The position numbers and the translations under genes were made by a program. A stretch of DNA of 64,000 nucleotides from Bacillus sp. PK3_68. Lineage in GTDB: Bacteria; Bacillota; Bacilli; Bacillales; Domibacillaceae. The stretch lies in contig NZ_NQYC01000001.1 of NCBI RefSeq assembly GCF_003600835.1, positions 992,001-1,056,000 on the forward strand, written 5' to 3'. Positions 27,552 through 38,449 of this stretch are shown piece after piece. The notes beneath the pieces are model-generated. The model saw nothing but the letters and a program-made list of their open reading frames with translations. It was not told where the DNA came from and searched no databases. Numbering within the stretch: the stretch's first letter is position 1; the number at the start of each line of letters is the position of its first letter.

Positions 27552-28841
27552 TTACTTTTGAATGAGTTGCTTCATATCTTCAAAGAAAGAAGGATAGGAA
27601 ACCGCAATAGCCTCGGGATTTTCAAGCTCAACGGCTCCCGTAGCCACTAGAGAAGCAACAGCCAGCATCATACCAATTCGGTGATCTCCATGCGATGAAA
27701 CACGAGCTCCAGACAGCGAGCTCTTGCCATGAATAATCATTCCATCCTCTGTAGCTTCAATTTCCGCGCCAAGCTTCTTTAATTCATTCACAACCGTGTC
27801 AATACGATTTGTTTCTTTTACTTTCAACTCTTCTGCATCCTTGATGACAGTCTTTCCTGCTGCCTGTGTGGCAAGCAGAGCAATGATCGGAATTTCATCA
27901 ATCAGCTTCGGAATTAAATCGCCGCCCACTTCAATGCTTTTTAATTGAGAAGTACGGATAGTAATCGTCCCTATCTCCTCTCCAACAGTCTCACGGGCCT
28001 CAATTTGAATATCGGCCCCCATTTGAACAAGCACATCAATAATTCCCGTTCTTGTCGGATTTAAGCCAACGTTTTCAAGAATGACTTCACTGCCAGGAAC
28101 CATTGCCCCAGCAGCAAGGAAAAAGGCCGCAGATGAAATATCTCCAGGTACATATACACTTGTCCCTTTAAATGACTGGCCGCCCTGCACGACAATATCA
28201 TTGCCGCGGCGTGTAACTTCCCCGCCGAATTGTTTGATCATTTTTTCTGTATGATCACGGGTTGGCTGCGGCTCCGTGATCACTGTTTCTCCTTCTGTCT
28301 GGAGAGCAGCAAACAAGAGGGCAGACTTTACCTGAGCGCTCGCTACAGGCAATTCATATCGGATGGGGGACAGCTTTGAACCGTCAATTGCCAGCGGTGT
28401 AAACCGTCCATTGCTTCTGCCATTAATTTTTGCTCCCATGCTCGTTAAAGGGGCAACAACCCGATCCATTGGCCGTTTGGCGATAGACTCATCTCCAATT
28501 AATACAGAGTGAAATGGACGGCCGGCCAAAATCCCCAATAAAAGTCTCGTCGTTGTTCCAGAGTTCCCAGCATCAAGGATTTCAGAAGGCTCAATCAATC
28601 CGTTCCATCCAGTTCCATAGACAACAATTTCTTCATCGGTCTCTTCAATGTTCACACCGAGCTTTCGAAAACAGTCAATCGTCCGCAGGCAATCTTCCCC
28701 TTTCAAAAAATGCCGAATGGTTGTCTTGCCTTCAGCTAAGGCGCCAAACATAACCGAGCGATGGGAAATTGATTTATCTCCCGGTACTTCCACCCGCCCA
28801 TTCAGCGGGGAATTTGTCAGCCTTAATTCCATTTCTTTCAT
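27552..28841 (-). CDS. aroE: 3-phosphoshikimate 1-carboxyvinyltransferase (EPSP synthase)
   Basis: Transfers enolpyruvate from PEP to shikimate-3-phosphate. The 429-residue enzyme shows [19 protein letters not shown] near the N-terminus, [17 protein letters not shown] (PEP and shikimate-3-phosphate site), and [10 protein letters not shown] with KVKETNRID. Named aroE in B. subtilis and aroA in other bacteria. An ATG at 28856 overlaps the tyrA stop but lacks a ribosome site; the ATG at 28841 follows AAGGGTGA and is preferred. Last gene of the aro/tyr/his block. Confidence 0.95.
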   Translation of the reverse strand: MKEMELRLTNSPLNGRVEVPGDKSISHRSVMFGALAEGKTTIRHFLKGEDCLRTIDCFRKLGVNIEETDEEIVVYGTGWNGLIEPSEILDAGNSGTTTRLLLGILAGRPFHSVLIGDESIAKRPMDRVVAPLTSMGAKINGRSNGRFTPLAIDGSKLSPIRYELPVASAQVKSALLFAALQTEGETVITEPQPTRDHTEKMIKQFGGEVTRRGNDIVVQGGQSFKGTSVYVPGDISSAAFFLAAGAMVPGSEVILENVGLNPTRTGIIDVLVQMGADIQIEARETVGEEIGTITIRTSQLKSIEVGGDLIPKLIDEIPIIALLATQAAGKTVIKDAEELKVKETNRIDTVVNELKKLGAEIEATEDGMIIHGKSSLSGARVSSHGDHRIGMMLAVASLVATGAVELENPEAIAVSYPSFFEDMKQLIQK

Positions 28842-28852
28842 CGAATCACCCT

Positions 28853-29956
28853 TCATGCTAAAAATAAGTCGTAGTTTGTCTGTTTTTCAATGCATTGCCG
28901 GGCCCGCATCCGGTCTTTTTCATTCTGAAAGCTAATCACAAGCACTCCGTACACATCTTCTCTCGTTTCCACAATCCGAATATTCGTGATGCTAATTCTC
29001 TCTTCCGCTAAGTAAGCCGTGATTTCTGATATGACTCCCGGATAATCCGGTACATCGACATACAAATCATAAAATGAAGGAATAGCTCCCATTGCTTTAG
29101 CAGGAAGATCATCCCTAAATTCTTTTGCTTCATTAAAATAATCAAATAAAAGAGGAGCACTCTCTTCTTTTAAAATATCTATGACTCTTTCCATCTCTAT
29201 TTTCCAATCGCATAAAAGTGTGAGAAGCACTTCTTTATTATGTAGCGAAATATCCTTCCACATTTCCGGGCTTGATGAGGCAATCCTCGTTAAATCCCGA
29301 AACCCCCCGGCAGCAAGACGGGAAATCAAGGAATTGCTATTATTGTATTTGCGAGCCTGGTGAACAAGAGAGGCAGCAATGATATGAGGAAAGTGACTGA
29401 CAACCCCTGTAAGGTGATCATGGTCATCAGCAGAAATTTCCAATATTTTCGCTTTGGTTCCTTGCAGCCATTTTTTTAAAACGGCCACCTGCTTTTCGTT
29501 CGCTCCTTCACCTGGCGTTAGCAGGTAAAAGGCATTCTCAAATAAAAGCTCTTTTGCAGCTGTCACTCCGCTCTTATGAGAGCCCGCCATCGGATGACCG
29601 CCAACAAAGGTTATGTGGCGGCTTTCCAAAATGGCGGCACAGGACATAATTCTCTTTTTTGTACTGCCCGTATCTGTGATGATGACTTCTTCTTTTAAAT
29701 CAAATTCAGCCAGCTGTCTGATCAGCCTTTCTGTCTGTAAAACGGGTACAGCCAAAATGATAAGATCCGCTTGCTCTGCCCCCTCTTGAAATGTGCCTGC
29801 CTGCCTGTCAATAATATTCAATGCTTCGGCAAGGCCTACTTCACCTTCGCGGATGTCGTATCCGATAATTTCTGCCTGGGGATGGGCTGCTTTGATCGCT
29901 TTCGCCAGCGACCCGCCGATTAATCCCAATCCGGCAACTAATACAGTTCCTCTCAT
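28853..29956 (-). CDS. tyrA: Prephenate dehydrogenase with ACT domain
   Basis: Oxidative decarboxylation of prephenate to 4-hydroxyphenylpyruvate for tyrosine. The 367-residue protein has an N-terminal NAD site [28 protein letters not shown] (substrate His) and [10 protein letters not shown] follow. A C-terminal ACT domain starts near residue 295 ([16 protein letters not shown]), expected to bind an aromatic amino acid for feedback control. It lies 13 bases after hisC. Confidence 0.95.
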   Translation of the reverse strand: MRGTVLVAGLGLIGGSLAKAIKAAHPQAEIIGYDIREGEVGLAEALNIIDRQAGTFQEGAEQADLIILAVPVLQTERLIRQLAEFDLKEEVIITDTGSTKKRIMSCAAILESRHITFVGGHPMAGSHKSGVTAAKELLFENAFYLLTPGEGANEKQVAVLKKWLQGTKAKILEISADDHDHLTGVVSHFPHIIAASLVHQARKYNNSNSLISRLAAGGFRDLTRIASSSPEMWKDISLHNKEVLLTLLCDWKIEMERVIDILKEESAPLLFDYFNEAKEFRDDLPAKAMGAIPSFYDLYVDVPDYPGVISEITAYLAEERISITNIRIVETREDVYGVLVISFQNEKDRMRARQCIEKQTNYDLFLA

Positions 29957-29969
29957 TCTTCACAAACAC

Positions 29970-31076
29970 CTACTGTCTAATTGCGTTTTCTGCTATAAAA
30001 CTCTTCATAGCTTGGATAACTCCTTCATTCTGTTCATAAGATCCGACTGTTACCCGAACAGCTCCTGGACAACCAAGGGCATTTCCGGAACGAACGATAT
30101 ACCCCTTTTTCATTAAATATTGGAACAGCTCATCACTGTCACATTTGAAATCAATTAAAATAAAGTTTCCTTCTGACGGATAATAGTCAAGATGTTCACT
30201 TTTACAAAATTGATAGAATTGTTCGAGGCCCTTTTTATTCTCTTCTCGGCATTTCTTTACGAAGTCCTGATCTGATAGTGCCGATAAAGCAACGCCTTCT
30301 CCAAGTGTATTAATATTAAATGGTTCGCGAACCGGCTCTAAAGCACGGATAATTTCTTCGGAGCCAAATCCATAGCCGACTCGGAAGCTCGCTAGACCGT
30401 AAATTTTAGAGAACGTTCTTAAAACGAGTACATTCGGATACTTCTTTGCAATCTCTAACGCATTATAATAATCCTCTGCCGTTACATACTCATAATAGGC
30501 TTCATCAAGCACAACGAGAACATCCTCTGGGACTTTATTTAAAAATTGCACGAGCTGGTCATTGTTAATATAAATGCCCGTTGGATTATTCGGACTGCAT
30601 AACCAGACAACAGCTGTTTGTGTGTCTATCGCTGAAAGCATCGCGTCTAAGTCATGGGCGCCGTCCACAAGAGGCACTTCACGGATTTCTGCTCCTTCAA
30701 TCGTAGCGTTATGCCGGTATTGCGGAAAAGTAGGAGTTGCCATAACCGTGTTTTTGCCTGGTTCTAACATCGCTCGAGAAATAATCAAAATCAGCTCGTC
30801 AGACCCATTGCCAAAAATAAGCTGCTTTTCATCTACACTAAGAAATTCGCTGAGAGCAGAGCGAAGGGCCGTTGTATAACCGTCCGGATAAAGAGCATAG
30901 GATGATCCGTAAGATTGCACCCACTCTTTCGCTTTATTGGATGAACCGAAAGGATTTTCATTTGATGCAAGCTTAACGATTTTTTCAAGACCGTACTCTT
31001 TCTTCACATCTTCAATTGAACGCCCGGGCTGATAAGCTTTCAATCCGGTAATTTGTTGTTTCCATTTCATCTTCAT
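29970..31076 (-). CDS. hisC: Histidinol-phosphate / aromatic aminotransferase
   Basis: A 368-residue fold-type I PLP aminotransferase: ASNENPFGSS, FGNGSDELI, CSPNNPTGIYI, DEAYYEY and the Schiff-base lysine in RTFSKIYGLASFRVG. In Bacillus the gene in this cluster serves both histidine and Tyr/Phe synthesis. Start chosen at ATG 31076 after AAGGGATTG; neighbouring GTG and ATG codons are alternatives. It follows aroH after only 18 bases; the trpEDCFBA genes that stand between them in B. subtilis are missing. Confidence 0.94.
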   Translation of the reverse strand: MKMKWKQQITGLKAYQPGRSIEDVKKEYGLEKIVKLASNENPFGSSNKAKEWVQSYGSSYALYPDGYTTALRSALSEFLSVDEKQLIFGNGSDELILIISRAMLEPGKNTVMATPTFPQYRHNATIEGAEIREVPLVDGAHDLDAMLSAIDTQTAVVWLCSPNNPTGIYINNDQLVQFLNKVPEDVLVVLDEAYYEYVTAEDYYNALEIAKKYPNVLVLRTFSKIYGLASFRVGYGFGSEEIIRALEPVREPFNINTLGEGVALSALSDQDFVKKCREENKKGLEQFYQFCKSEHLDYYPSEGNFILIDFKCDSDELFQYLMKKGYIVRSGNALGCPGAVRVTVGSYEQNEGVIQAMKSFIAENAIRQ

Positions 31077-31094
31077 CACAATCCCTTCTTTTGA

Positions 31095-31484
31095 TTACTT
31101 GCTTAATTGGCCACACTGGCTCGTTTGTTGCAGATCCGGCCGTAGCTTCACAGCTTCTCCTAAATAAATATGATTAACTTCCTGCTGCGCTGCTTTAGTA
31201 TTCACGTGCATCATGACTCTAATGCACTGTGCCAAGCTGCCAGGCACCGGAATTTCATTCATGCACATGACCGGCACGTATTCCCATCCGGGCAGTCGCC
31301 TTAAAGCTCTTGCAGGAAAAGCAGCATTAATGTCATTTGTTACTGAAATAAAGACCGAACACACATCCTCGGGCTGCAAATCATTTTTCTCAACCATTTC
31401 TCTTAAAAGTACTTCCGTACAATCAATCATTTCTTTTTCAGTATTCTCTTTAACAGTCGTTGCTCCCCTAACGCCTCTGATCAT
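31095..31484 (-). CDS. aroH: Chorismate mutase, AroH type
   Basis: Claisen rearrangement of chorismate to prephenate. The 129-residue trimeric fold member begins MIRGVRGATTVKENTE, with Arg in RGVRGA, VTNDINAAFPARALR and MCMNEIPVPGSL, corresponding to known active-site residues Arg7, Cys75/Glu78 and Arg90 in B. subtilis. Overlaps the end of aroB by four bases (ATGA). It is followed directly by hisC. Confidence 0.95.
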   Translation of the reverse strand: MIRGVRGATTVKENTEKEMIDCTEVLLREMVEKNDLQPEDVCSVFISVTNDINAAFPARALRRLPGWEYVPVMCMNEIPVPGSLAQCIRVMMHVNTKAAQQEVNHIYLGEAVKLRPDLQQTSQCGQLSK

Positions 31485-32572
31485 ACGGCAGCCTCCTCTC
31501 TCATAAAACGATCAGCTTCTTCTAATTCCGACCGGCTCATCTCTTTAATAACCGGTCGGCCCACTTCCTGCAATAAAACAAAGCGGATGCTTTCGCCAAT
31601 CGTTTTTTTATCTCTTTCCATTAATTTGTATAATTCATCAAATGACAGTTCGCTATTTAAATCCAGTGGATAGCCGAGCTCTTTAAGCCAAGCCATGAAC
31701 TTTTTCAAGTCAAAGGCTAAGCCTACCTTTTTCTCACTCGCGTACAGAGCAAAAACCATTCCCGCTGCTACAGCTTCTCCATGTGTAATCTGGCCATAGC
31801 CGAGTCTTGCTTCAAGTGCATGACCATATGTATGGCCAAAGTTTAAATAAGCCCTAATCCCTTGTTCTTTAACATCTTCTTTGACAATCTCTCCTTTGAT
31901 TTGAATGCCTTTTTCAAGGCAATAAGCAAGAAAGTCAGAAGACAGATCTTTAAAACTATTTACCTTGATCTGCAACTCTTTTAAAAAAGCAGAATCAGCA
32001 ATTAATGCATGTTTGATAATTTCAGCAAACCCTGAACGTATTTGTTGTTCAGGAAGCGTCTGAAGAAAGCGAGTATCAAAAACGACCGCTGCTGGCTGAT
32101 GAAAATGACCAATCATATTTTTGCCGAGCGGATGATTGATGGCCGTTTTCCCACCTACCGCGCTATCGTGTGCCAGGATAGTTGTCGGGATTTGAACAAA
32201 TGCAATTCCTCTCATATAGCTTGCTGCTACATAACCAGCTAAATCACCTGTAGCACCGCCGCCAAATGCTAAAATACACGATTTGCGATCGAGCCCTTTT
32301 TCGAGAGCGAATGTTAAACAGCTTTCAAATGACGCAAATGTTTTAGCCTGCTCACCGCTCGGGACCGTCAACCACTCATATGGCAATCCTGGTGGGAGAG
32401 CTTGCTTCAGCGTGTCCCCATGAAACGATGCGACCAGCTCATCAGCGATGATAAGCAGCTTTGTTGTTTCCTTGAGAGGACCGGCAAATAATCTGGTTAG
32501 TTGGTGCAACGCTCCTTCTCCAACATAAACAGGATAGGATTGACCCGGCGTCTCAATCATTAGTTCTCTCAT
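31481..32572 (-). CDS. aroB: 3-dehydroquinate synthase
   Basis: Second shikimate-pathway step, cyclising DAHP with NAD and a metal. The 363-residue enzyme shows PSGEQAKTFASFE, AFGGGATGDLAGYVAASYMRG, TTILAHDSAVGGKTAINHP and the metal ligands in NFGHTYGHALEA and HGEAVAAGM. It starts two bases after the aroF end. Confidence 0.96.
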   Translation of the reverse strand: MRELMIETPGQSYPVYVGEGALHQLTRLFAGPLKETTKLLIIADELVASFHGDTLKQALPPGLPYEWLTVPSGEQAKTFASFESCLTFALEKGLDRKSCILAFGGGATGDLAGYVAASYMRGIAFVQIPTTILAHDSAVGGKTAINHPLGKNMIGHFHQPAAVVFDTRFLQTLPEQQIRSGFAEIIKHALIADSAFLKELQIKVNSFKDLSSDFLAYCLEKGIQIKGEIVKEDVKEQGIRAYLNFGHTYGHALEARLGYGQITHGEAVAAGMVFALYASEKKVGLAFDLKKFMAWLKELGYPLDLNSELSFDELYKLMERDKKTIGESIRFVLLQEVGRPVIKEMSRSELEEADRFMREEAAV

Positions 32573-32574
32573 AA

Positions 32575-33746
32575 TTAGAACTCCTTTGTGTAGCGACGGA
32601 ATTCATCTAATGAGGCAGATAAGGCCGACATACGGTCACTATAGAACTGGTCAACAATAGCTGAAGCCAGCTCCCAGGCAACGGCAGCTTCGGCAACAAC
32701 AGCTGCTGCTGGCACAGCACAGCTATCTGAACGCTCGATACTTGCTGTGAACGGCTCTTTCGTATCGATATCTACACTCTCAAGTGGCTTGTAGAGTGTA
32801 GGGATCGGCTTCATTACCCCGCGAACAACAACCGGCATCCCTGTCGTCATTCCGCCTTCAAAGCCGCCAAGACGATTCGTTTTTCGATAGTACCCCTCTC
32901 TTCCTGCCAAGCAATTTCATCATGCACCTCGCTGCCAAATCGCTCTGCGGCTTCAAAACCGATTCCAATCTCTACACCTTTAAAAGCATTGATGCTCATA
33001 ACAGCTGCGGCTACTTTTGCATCGAGCTTTCTATCCCAATGAACATAGCTTCCTACTCCGGCTGGCATTCCTTCAGCGATTACTTCAACAACCCCACCGA
33101 TTGAATCACCGTTTGCTTTCGCATCATCAATCGCTTGCATCATTTTCTTTTCTGCTTCTGGGTCAAGACAGCGAACGGGTGAGTTTTCGCTTAACTCCTG
33201 TAATTGAGATAAATTTTCAAATTTCACCTGTTCGGCTTTAATGCCGCCAATTTCGATGACATGGGAGGCGATCTCAATGCCCAGCAGCTTTAACAACTGC
33301 TTCGCTACAGCTCCTGCTGCTACCCGGACGGTCGTTTCACGGGCTGAAGAGCGTTCAAGCACATTTCTCATATCACGATGACCGTATTTCAGGCCACCGT
33401 TTAAGTCCGCATGTCCTGGACGAGGACGAGTAATTTGTCGCTTGATCTCTTCTCCTTCTGTTTCATCAAACGGTTCGCTACCCATGATTTTTGTCCAATG
33501 TTTCCAGTCGTCATTTTCGACGACAAGAGTAACTGGTGATCCGAGCGTGTATCCATGTCGGACTCCACTCTTAATTTGGGCCTGGTCTTTTTCAATTTGC
33601 ATTCGGCGTCCCCGTCCATGGCCTTTTTGTCTACGGCTGAGTTCTTTGTTTATATCTTCAGCTGTAAGGGGCATTCCGGCTGGCAGCCCTTCAATAATGG
33701 TTGTTAATTGTGGTCCATGCGATTCTCCTGCTGTTAAGTATCTCAT
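32575..33746 (-). pseudogene. aroF: Chorismate synthase, interrupted by a one-base frameshift
   Basis: Final common aromatic step, EPSP to chorismate, FMN-dependent (aroF in B. subtilis, aroC elsewhere). The first part ([42 protein letters not shown]) runs to [10 protein letters not shown]. The remainder ([21 protein letters not shown] through the end) lies in another frame. The break is at a run of four G on the minus strand (32893-32896). Adding one G joins the two parts as [11 protein letters not shown] and gives exactly 390 residues, the family length. Without it the pathway would be dead, so an assembly error is more likely than a real mutation. The ATG at 33746 has GGGAGAAA upstream. 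Confidence 0.93.
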
Positions 33747-33909
33747 TTTACTTTCTCCCTTCAACTCGTTAAAGCGGTTATGTACTACTATAACATATTT
33801 TTTTAACTATGATTCAATTCTTAAGTATGTTTTTGAGAATTTTACCACAATTGACGGCATATTTGTCATAATTCTTTAGATTTTTCTAAATATTGATCTC
33901 CAAAAAGAA

Positions 33910-33930
33910 AAGGCTTTTCGCAGAAAAGCC

Positions 33931-33932
<2 letters not shown>
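33910..33932 (-). terminator. Terminator after cheR
   Basis: Stem AAGGCTTTT/AAAAGCCTT with loop of 5, T run on the minus strand; touches the cheR stop. Confidence 0.8.
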
Positions 33933-34833
<901 letters not shown>

Positions 34834-34849
34834 TTAAAGAACAATTAAA

Positions 34850-34876
34850 AAGCTACCGTCTTTTTGACGGCAGCTT
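34850..34876 (-). terminator. Terminator downstream of ndk and the repeats
   Basis: Hairpin AAGCT-ACCGTC / GACGGC-AGCTT with a T5 loop, followed by TTTTTAATTG on the minus strand. This stops transcripts leaving ndk through the repeat array. Confidence 0.7.
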
Positions 34877-34895
34877 ATACCTTTTTTGTGAAGCG

Positions 34896-35020
34896 TTTCC
34901 GCTTTTCTTACTGTCCAGCTACGCCTCCTTGGCGCTCGAGGTCGTATGTCAGTCTGACTGTATGGCTGACATACGCCATTTCGTCATTCTGTCATACGCT
35001 TGTCGCCCCAAAACAGTCGG
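34896..35020. repeat. Structured intergenic repeat, copy A
   Basis: Begins TTTCCGCTTTTCTTACTGTC, contains a GTATGTCAG...CTGACATAC inverted repeat, and ends GCTTGTCGCCCCAAAACAGTCGG. It is very similar to copy D. The region from 34723 to 35403 has no credible gene; it holds only the cheR upstream region, a terminator and four such units. Confidence 0.75.
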
Positions 35021-35140
35021 CTCCGCTTTTCTTTTATCTAGCTGCAGGCGCTAGCGCGTACGGTGATTACGACGATTCCGGGGAGTCAAAGAACGACTCC
35101 TCGGAATCACCTCCAATCCCCTATCACGCTGAATGAGCAC
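35021..35140. repeat. Structured intergenic repeat, copy B
   Basis: Shares the CTCCGCTTTTCTTTTATCTAGCTGCA head but has a different central palindrome (GATTCCGGGGAGTC ... GACTCCTCGGAATC), about 14-bp stem with one mismatch. Confidence 0.65.
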
Positions 35141-35142
35141 CT

Positions 35143-35265
35143 TCCGCTTTTCTTTTATCCAGCTGCAACAGCCATCGGCTCGAGGTCATAAGTCAAGCCG
35201 TCCAGAAGGTTAAAGAACAACCTTCCAGACGGCTCGCCTTATGCTTGTCGCCGATAAACGGCCGT
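35143..35265. repeat. Structured intergenic repeat, copy C
   Basis: Head TCCGCTTTTCTTTTATCCAG nearly identical to copy B, then a central palindrome CCGTC..GAAGGTT/AACCTTC..GACGG and the GCTTGTCGCC tail seen in A and D. Confidence 0.65.
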
Positions 35266-35400
35266 GTTTCCGCTTTTATTACTGTCTAGCTATGCCTTCT
35301 TGGGGCTCGAGGTCGTATGCCAGCCTGACTGCATGGCTGGAAAGACGCCACTTCGTCATGCTGTCATACGCTTGTCGCCCCAGAACAGTCGGCTCCGCTT
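35266..35400. repeat. Structured intergenic repeat, copy D
   Basis: Closely matches copy A across its length, including GCTCGAGGTCGTATG and the tail CGCTTGTCGCCCCAGAACAG. It stops four bases from the ndk stop codon. Confidence 0.75.
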
Positions 35401-35403
35401 TTA

Positions 35404-35850
35404 TTAGTAAATCCACTCGTTGATTTGTTTGTTGTAAGTTGTTAATTCTTCCTCTTTAAAGAAGATAGAGATTTCTCTCTCTGCACTTTCTGGAGAATCA
35501 GAGCCGTGGATGATGTTTTTGCCAACTGTTACTCCGAAATCGCCACGGATTGTACCAGGTGCTGCATCTTTAGGATTTGTAGAGCCCATCATTTGACGTG
35601 CTGTAGCGATTACATTCTCGCCTTCCCAAACCATGGCGAATACGGGGCTAGAAGTAATGAAGTCTACTAATTCGCCAAAGAAAGGACGCTCTTTGTGCTC
35701 TGCGTAATGTTGTTCAGCTGTTTCTTTAGAAACGCTCATTAGTTTAGCGCCGACTAATTGAAAACCTTTCTTTTCAAAACGGGCAACGATTTCACCGATT
35801 AAGCCTCTTTGAACGCCATCAGGTTTAACCATTAAATATGTTTTTTCCAT
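35404..35850 (-). CDS. ndk: Nucleoside diphosphate kinase
   Basis: Balances NTP and dNTP pools by gamma-phosphate transfer. The 148-residue protein begins [16 protein letters not shown] and has the phosphorylated His115 in NIIHGSDS, plus [10 protein letters not shown] and MMGSTNP. A 13-residue upstream extension from 35889 is possible but not family-like; the ATG at 35850 follows AGGAGTG. Followed by structured repeats. Confidence 0.97.
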   Translation of the reverse strand: MEKTYLMVKPDGVQRGLIGEIVARFEKKGFQLVGAKLMSVSKETAEQHYAEHKERPFFGELVDFITSSPVFAMVWEGENVIATARQMMGSTNPKDAAPGTIRGDFGVTVGKNIIHGSDSPESAEREISIFFKEEELTTYNKQINEWIY

Positions 35851-35944
35851 TGTATTCACTCCTATAATATGTATCGTTTTTAATAACAATCCTTAAAAAT
35901 AGTACCATTGATTAGACGAGTTGACAATGTTTGCACTCAAAAAA

Positions 35945-36907
35945 CTAATATTTTCGTTTGCCGATGAATCTGGCAATATCCCGAAGTGATTTTTTTGTCC
36001 GATTAGGAGGCAGATCATCCAGTATATCTAAAGCTCGGCTTAAATACCGCTGGCTTAACGCATGTGAACGGTCGATGGCGTCACTTCGTTTAATATAACC
36101 GATAATTTCATCTATCTCTGATTTTACAGTATATTTGTTTACCTGGATGATCCTTTCCCGCAACTGCTCATCCTCTAATGCATACAGGACAGGTAGCGTC
36201 ACATTTCCTTGCCAAAGATCGCTTCCAGCCGGTTTACCGAGTTCTTCTTCCGTAGCTGTCAAATCCAGTATATCGTCCGTGATTTGGAAGGCCATGCCGA
36301 CATTATAGCCAAATTGGAACAGCTGCTCATGAACAGCCTTCGGGACATTGGCAGAAATGGCACCTATTTGACAACTTGCCGCGATTAATATAGCTGTCTT
36401 ACGCTTAATTCTGCGCAAGTAATCCCTTAAATTCTGGTCAAAACGGTATTTGTCTTTTATTTGATTTATTTCACCGATGCATAATTCGACCATAGTGTTT
36501 GACAAAATTTGATGCGCTTCAACATTTTCAATATCTGTCATGTATTCAAGGGCTCTGGCGAAAATATAATCGCCCGTATACATAGCTACCCGATTATCCC
36601 ATTCTGCTTTCACAGTTGGCTTGCCGCGTCGGAGTTCTGCATTGTCAATCACATCATCATGAACAAGTGAAGCCATATGAATTAATTCGAGAGCCACCGC
36701 TATATTCTTTACCCGATCTATATTGTATTCGCCAAATTTGGCCGCAAGCAACACAAAAATGGGACGTATTCGTTTTCCGCCTGCTTGCAGCAAATGAAGC
36801 GATGCATCCCGCAATGAAGAAGAGGGAGAAGAGATCGCCATCTCTAATTCTTTTTCGATTAAATCAATATCCGCTTTGAGAAACGAATACAGCATAGTTA
36901 ACTTCAT
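35945..36907 (-). CDS. hepT: Heptaprenyl diphosphate synthase component II
   Basis: Catalytic chain of the two-component enzyme making the C35 side chain of menaquinone-7. The 320-residue all-alpha prenyltransferase has both Asp-rich motifs: LVHDDVIDNAELRRGKP and QITDDILDLT, with GGKRIRP for diphosphate binding. ATG 36907, six bases after GGGTGG, is preferred over GTG 36916. It works with HepS encoded two genes upstream, with menG between. Confidence 0.95.
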   Translation of the reverse strand: MKLTMLYSFLKADIDLIEKELEMAISSPSSSLRDASLHLLQAGGKRIRPIFVLLAAKFGEYNIDRVKNIAVALELIHMASLVHDDVIDNAELRRGKPTVKAEWDNRVAMYTGDYIFARALEYMTDIENVEAHQILSNTMVELCIGEINQIKDKYRFDQNLRDYLRRIKRKTAILIAASCQIGAISANVPKAVHEQLFQFGYNVGMAFQITDDILDLTATEEELGKPAGSDLWQGNVTLPVLYALEDEQLRERIIQVNKYTVKSEIDEIIGYIKRSDAIDRSHALSQRYLSRALDILDDLPPNRTKKSLRDIARFIGKRKY

Positions 36908-36925
36908 TTTTTCCACCCAGCTTAT

Positions 36926-37633
36926 TTACTTTTGTTTAAAACCCATATGGGTTGCCGCCACGCCACCTGTATGCGGCATATAGCTAACATTGACAAACCC
37001 CGCCTGTTCAAACATTTGCTTTAATTTTTTCATTCCGGGAAAATCACGGGCAGATTCCTGAAGCCAGGAATACTCCTGATAGCTTTTCGCGAATAACTTT
37101 CCGAATAGCGGCATGATAAAACGAAAGTAAAAGAAATACAGCTGCCGGAAACCGATCATGGTTGGCTGGGAAGTCTCTAGACACACAGCCATGCCACCCG
37201 GCTTGAGAACACGGTTCATTTCTCGAAGTACCTGCATATAATCCGGAACATTTCGAAGTCCGAATCCAATGGTCACGTAGTCAAACGTATGATCATCGAA
37301 CGGAAGCTCCATAGCATTCCCTTGAATCATCTTCACTTGTTCCAAACCAGACTCTTCTACTTTTCTCTTGCCAACATTCAACATATTTTGACTGAAATCG
37401 AGCCCCACCACGTGACCCTCCGGCCCGACAGCTTGCGCAAGCGCAATTGTCCAATCCCCTGTTCCACAGCACACATCAAGGGCAGAAGCCGCTTTCGGGA
37501 CATTCATCTTTTTCATCGTGGTGTTTCTCCATCGCTTATGCTGTTGAAAGCTGATTAAAGAATTCATTTGATCATAGTTAGAGGAAATCTTCTCAAACAC
37601 GCGATGGACTTTTTCTTCTTTTGATTGTTGCAT
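36926..37633 (-). CDS. menG: Demethylmenaquinone methyltransferase
   Basis: SAM-dependent C-methylation, last step of menaquinone synthesis. A 235-residue UbiE/MenG protein with [13 protein letters not shown], the SAM loop [24 protein letters not shown] and [11 protein letters not shown], and C-terminal [15 protein letters not shown]. It lies between hepS and hepT, whose product makes its prenyl tail; the menaquinone made here serves the QcrABC complex. Confidence 0.96.
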   Translation of the reverse strand: MQQSKEEKVHRVFEKISSNYDQMNSLISFQQHKRWRNTTMKKMNVPKAASALDVCCGTGDWTIALAQAVGPEGHVVGLDFSQNMLNVGKRKVEESGLEQVKMIQGNAMELPFDDHTFDYVTIGFGLRNVPDYMQVLREMNRVLKPGGMAVCLETSQPTMIGFRQLYFFYFRFIMPLFGKLFAKSYQEYSWLQESARDFPGMKKLKQMFEQAGFVNVSYMPHTGGVAATHMGFKQK

Positions 37634-37636
37634 TCT

Positions 37637-38437
37637 TTAACCTTCTTCCGCATATGTTTTGTTTCCAAAGACCGCATTATACAACAAACTGTATAACTGT
37701 TCCTCAGAACTAGCAGGCCATCGATATCCTAAAGTTCTTTCCGCTTCTTCTTTGGCACGATTAATATAATAATCATACACCTGCACAATTGCCTGTCGGT
37801 TATCTAAGGAAAGCGGAGTGTTTTTTTGCGGACCATCTAAGCTTGCGATTGCTTCGGCGGTTAAAGCTTGTCCTCCGGCGAGAAAGTTCTGTCTTTCCTC
37901 CAATAGCCTTTTCGCGAACAATAAACGGGAAACCATCGGAAAAAAAGATTGAAAATGAAAAACAGTATAAAAGCGTTCGACAATTTCTGTTTCAATTTTG
38001 TATACACTTTCCATTAAGGAATCAATGGATGTATGCTCCCGCTGGTAAAGGACGATTTTATTCTCATTGATACTTTTAACAGCATCTGAGAGTGTCCGAA
38101 TCATTCGGATATCTTTTAATTCCGCCAAAATTTGATAATATAATCCACTAAAATAATCTCCAGCGAGCACAGTCAGCTGTTGATCAATTGCAATTTCGTT
38201 AGATGAAGCCGTTACTTTTTCATGGGTATCGAGGGCGATTTGAATTAGGGTGGCTGTTGTAATATATTTTGTCGTCTCTTCTGACGATAGCTGCTCCATA
38301 GTAAAAGGCAGCATTAAAGTAAGCAGGCGAACTTCATCGACTTTCGGTTTCTCAATAAATTTCTTTAAATACGGATAAGAAAGTCTCCGCTGCACTTCTT
38401 TTTCAATTATTGTTTTTCTTTTAAGCCATTCATTCAT
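37637..38437 (-). CDS. hepS: Heptaprenyl diphosphate synthase component I
   Basis: The 266-residue non-catalytic partner of HepT, which sets chain length. It is a mostly helical protein without Asp-rich motifs, as expected; LADYFSGLYYQILAELKDIRMIR-type (here AGDYFSGLYYQILAEL) and family-typical spacing to menG support the call. Three bases separate it from menG. Similarity is low in this family, so synteny carries weight. Confidence 0.92.
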   Translation of the reverse strand: MNEWLKRKTIIEKEVQRRLSYPYLKKFIEKPKVDEVRLLTLMLPFTMEQLSSEETTKYITTATLIQIALDTHEKVTASSNEIAIDQQLTVLAGDYFSGLYYQILAELKDIRMIRTLSDAVKSINENKIVLYQREHTSIDSLMESVYKIETEIVERFYTVFHFQSFFPMVSRLLFAKRLLEERQNFLAGGQALTAEAIASLDGPQKNTPLSLDNRQAIVQVYDYYINRAKEEAERTLGYRWPASSEEQLYSLLYNAVFGNKTYAEEG

Positions 38438-38449
38438 CTCGTATACCCC

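Noticed and set aside
34864-35423. Short plus-strand frames in the repeat array
   Set aside because: They run across palindromic repeats, lack ribosome sites and resemble no protein.
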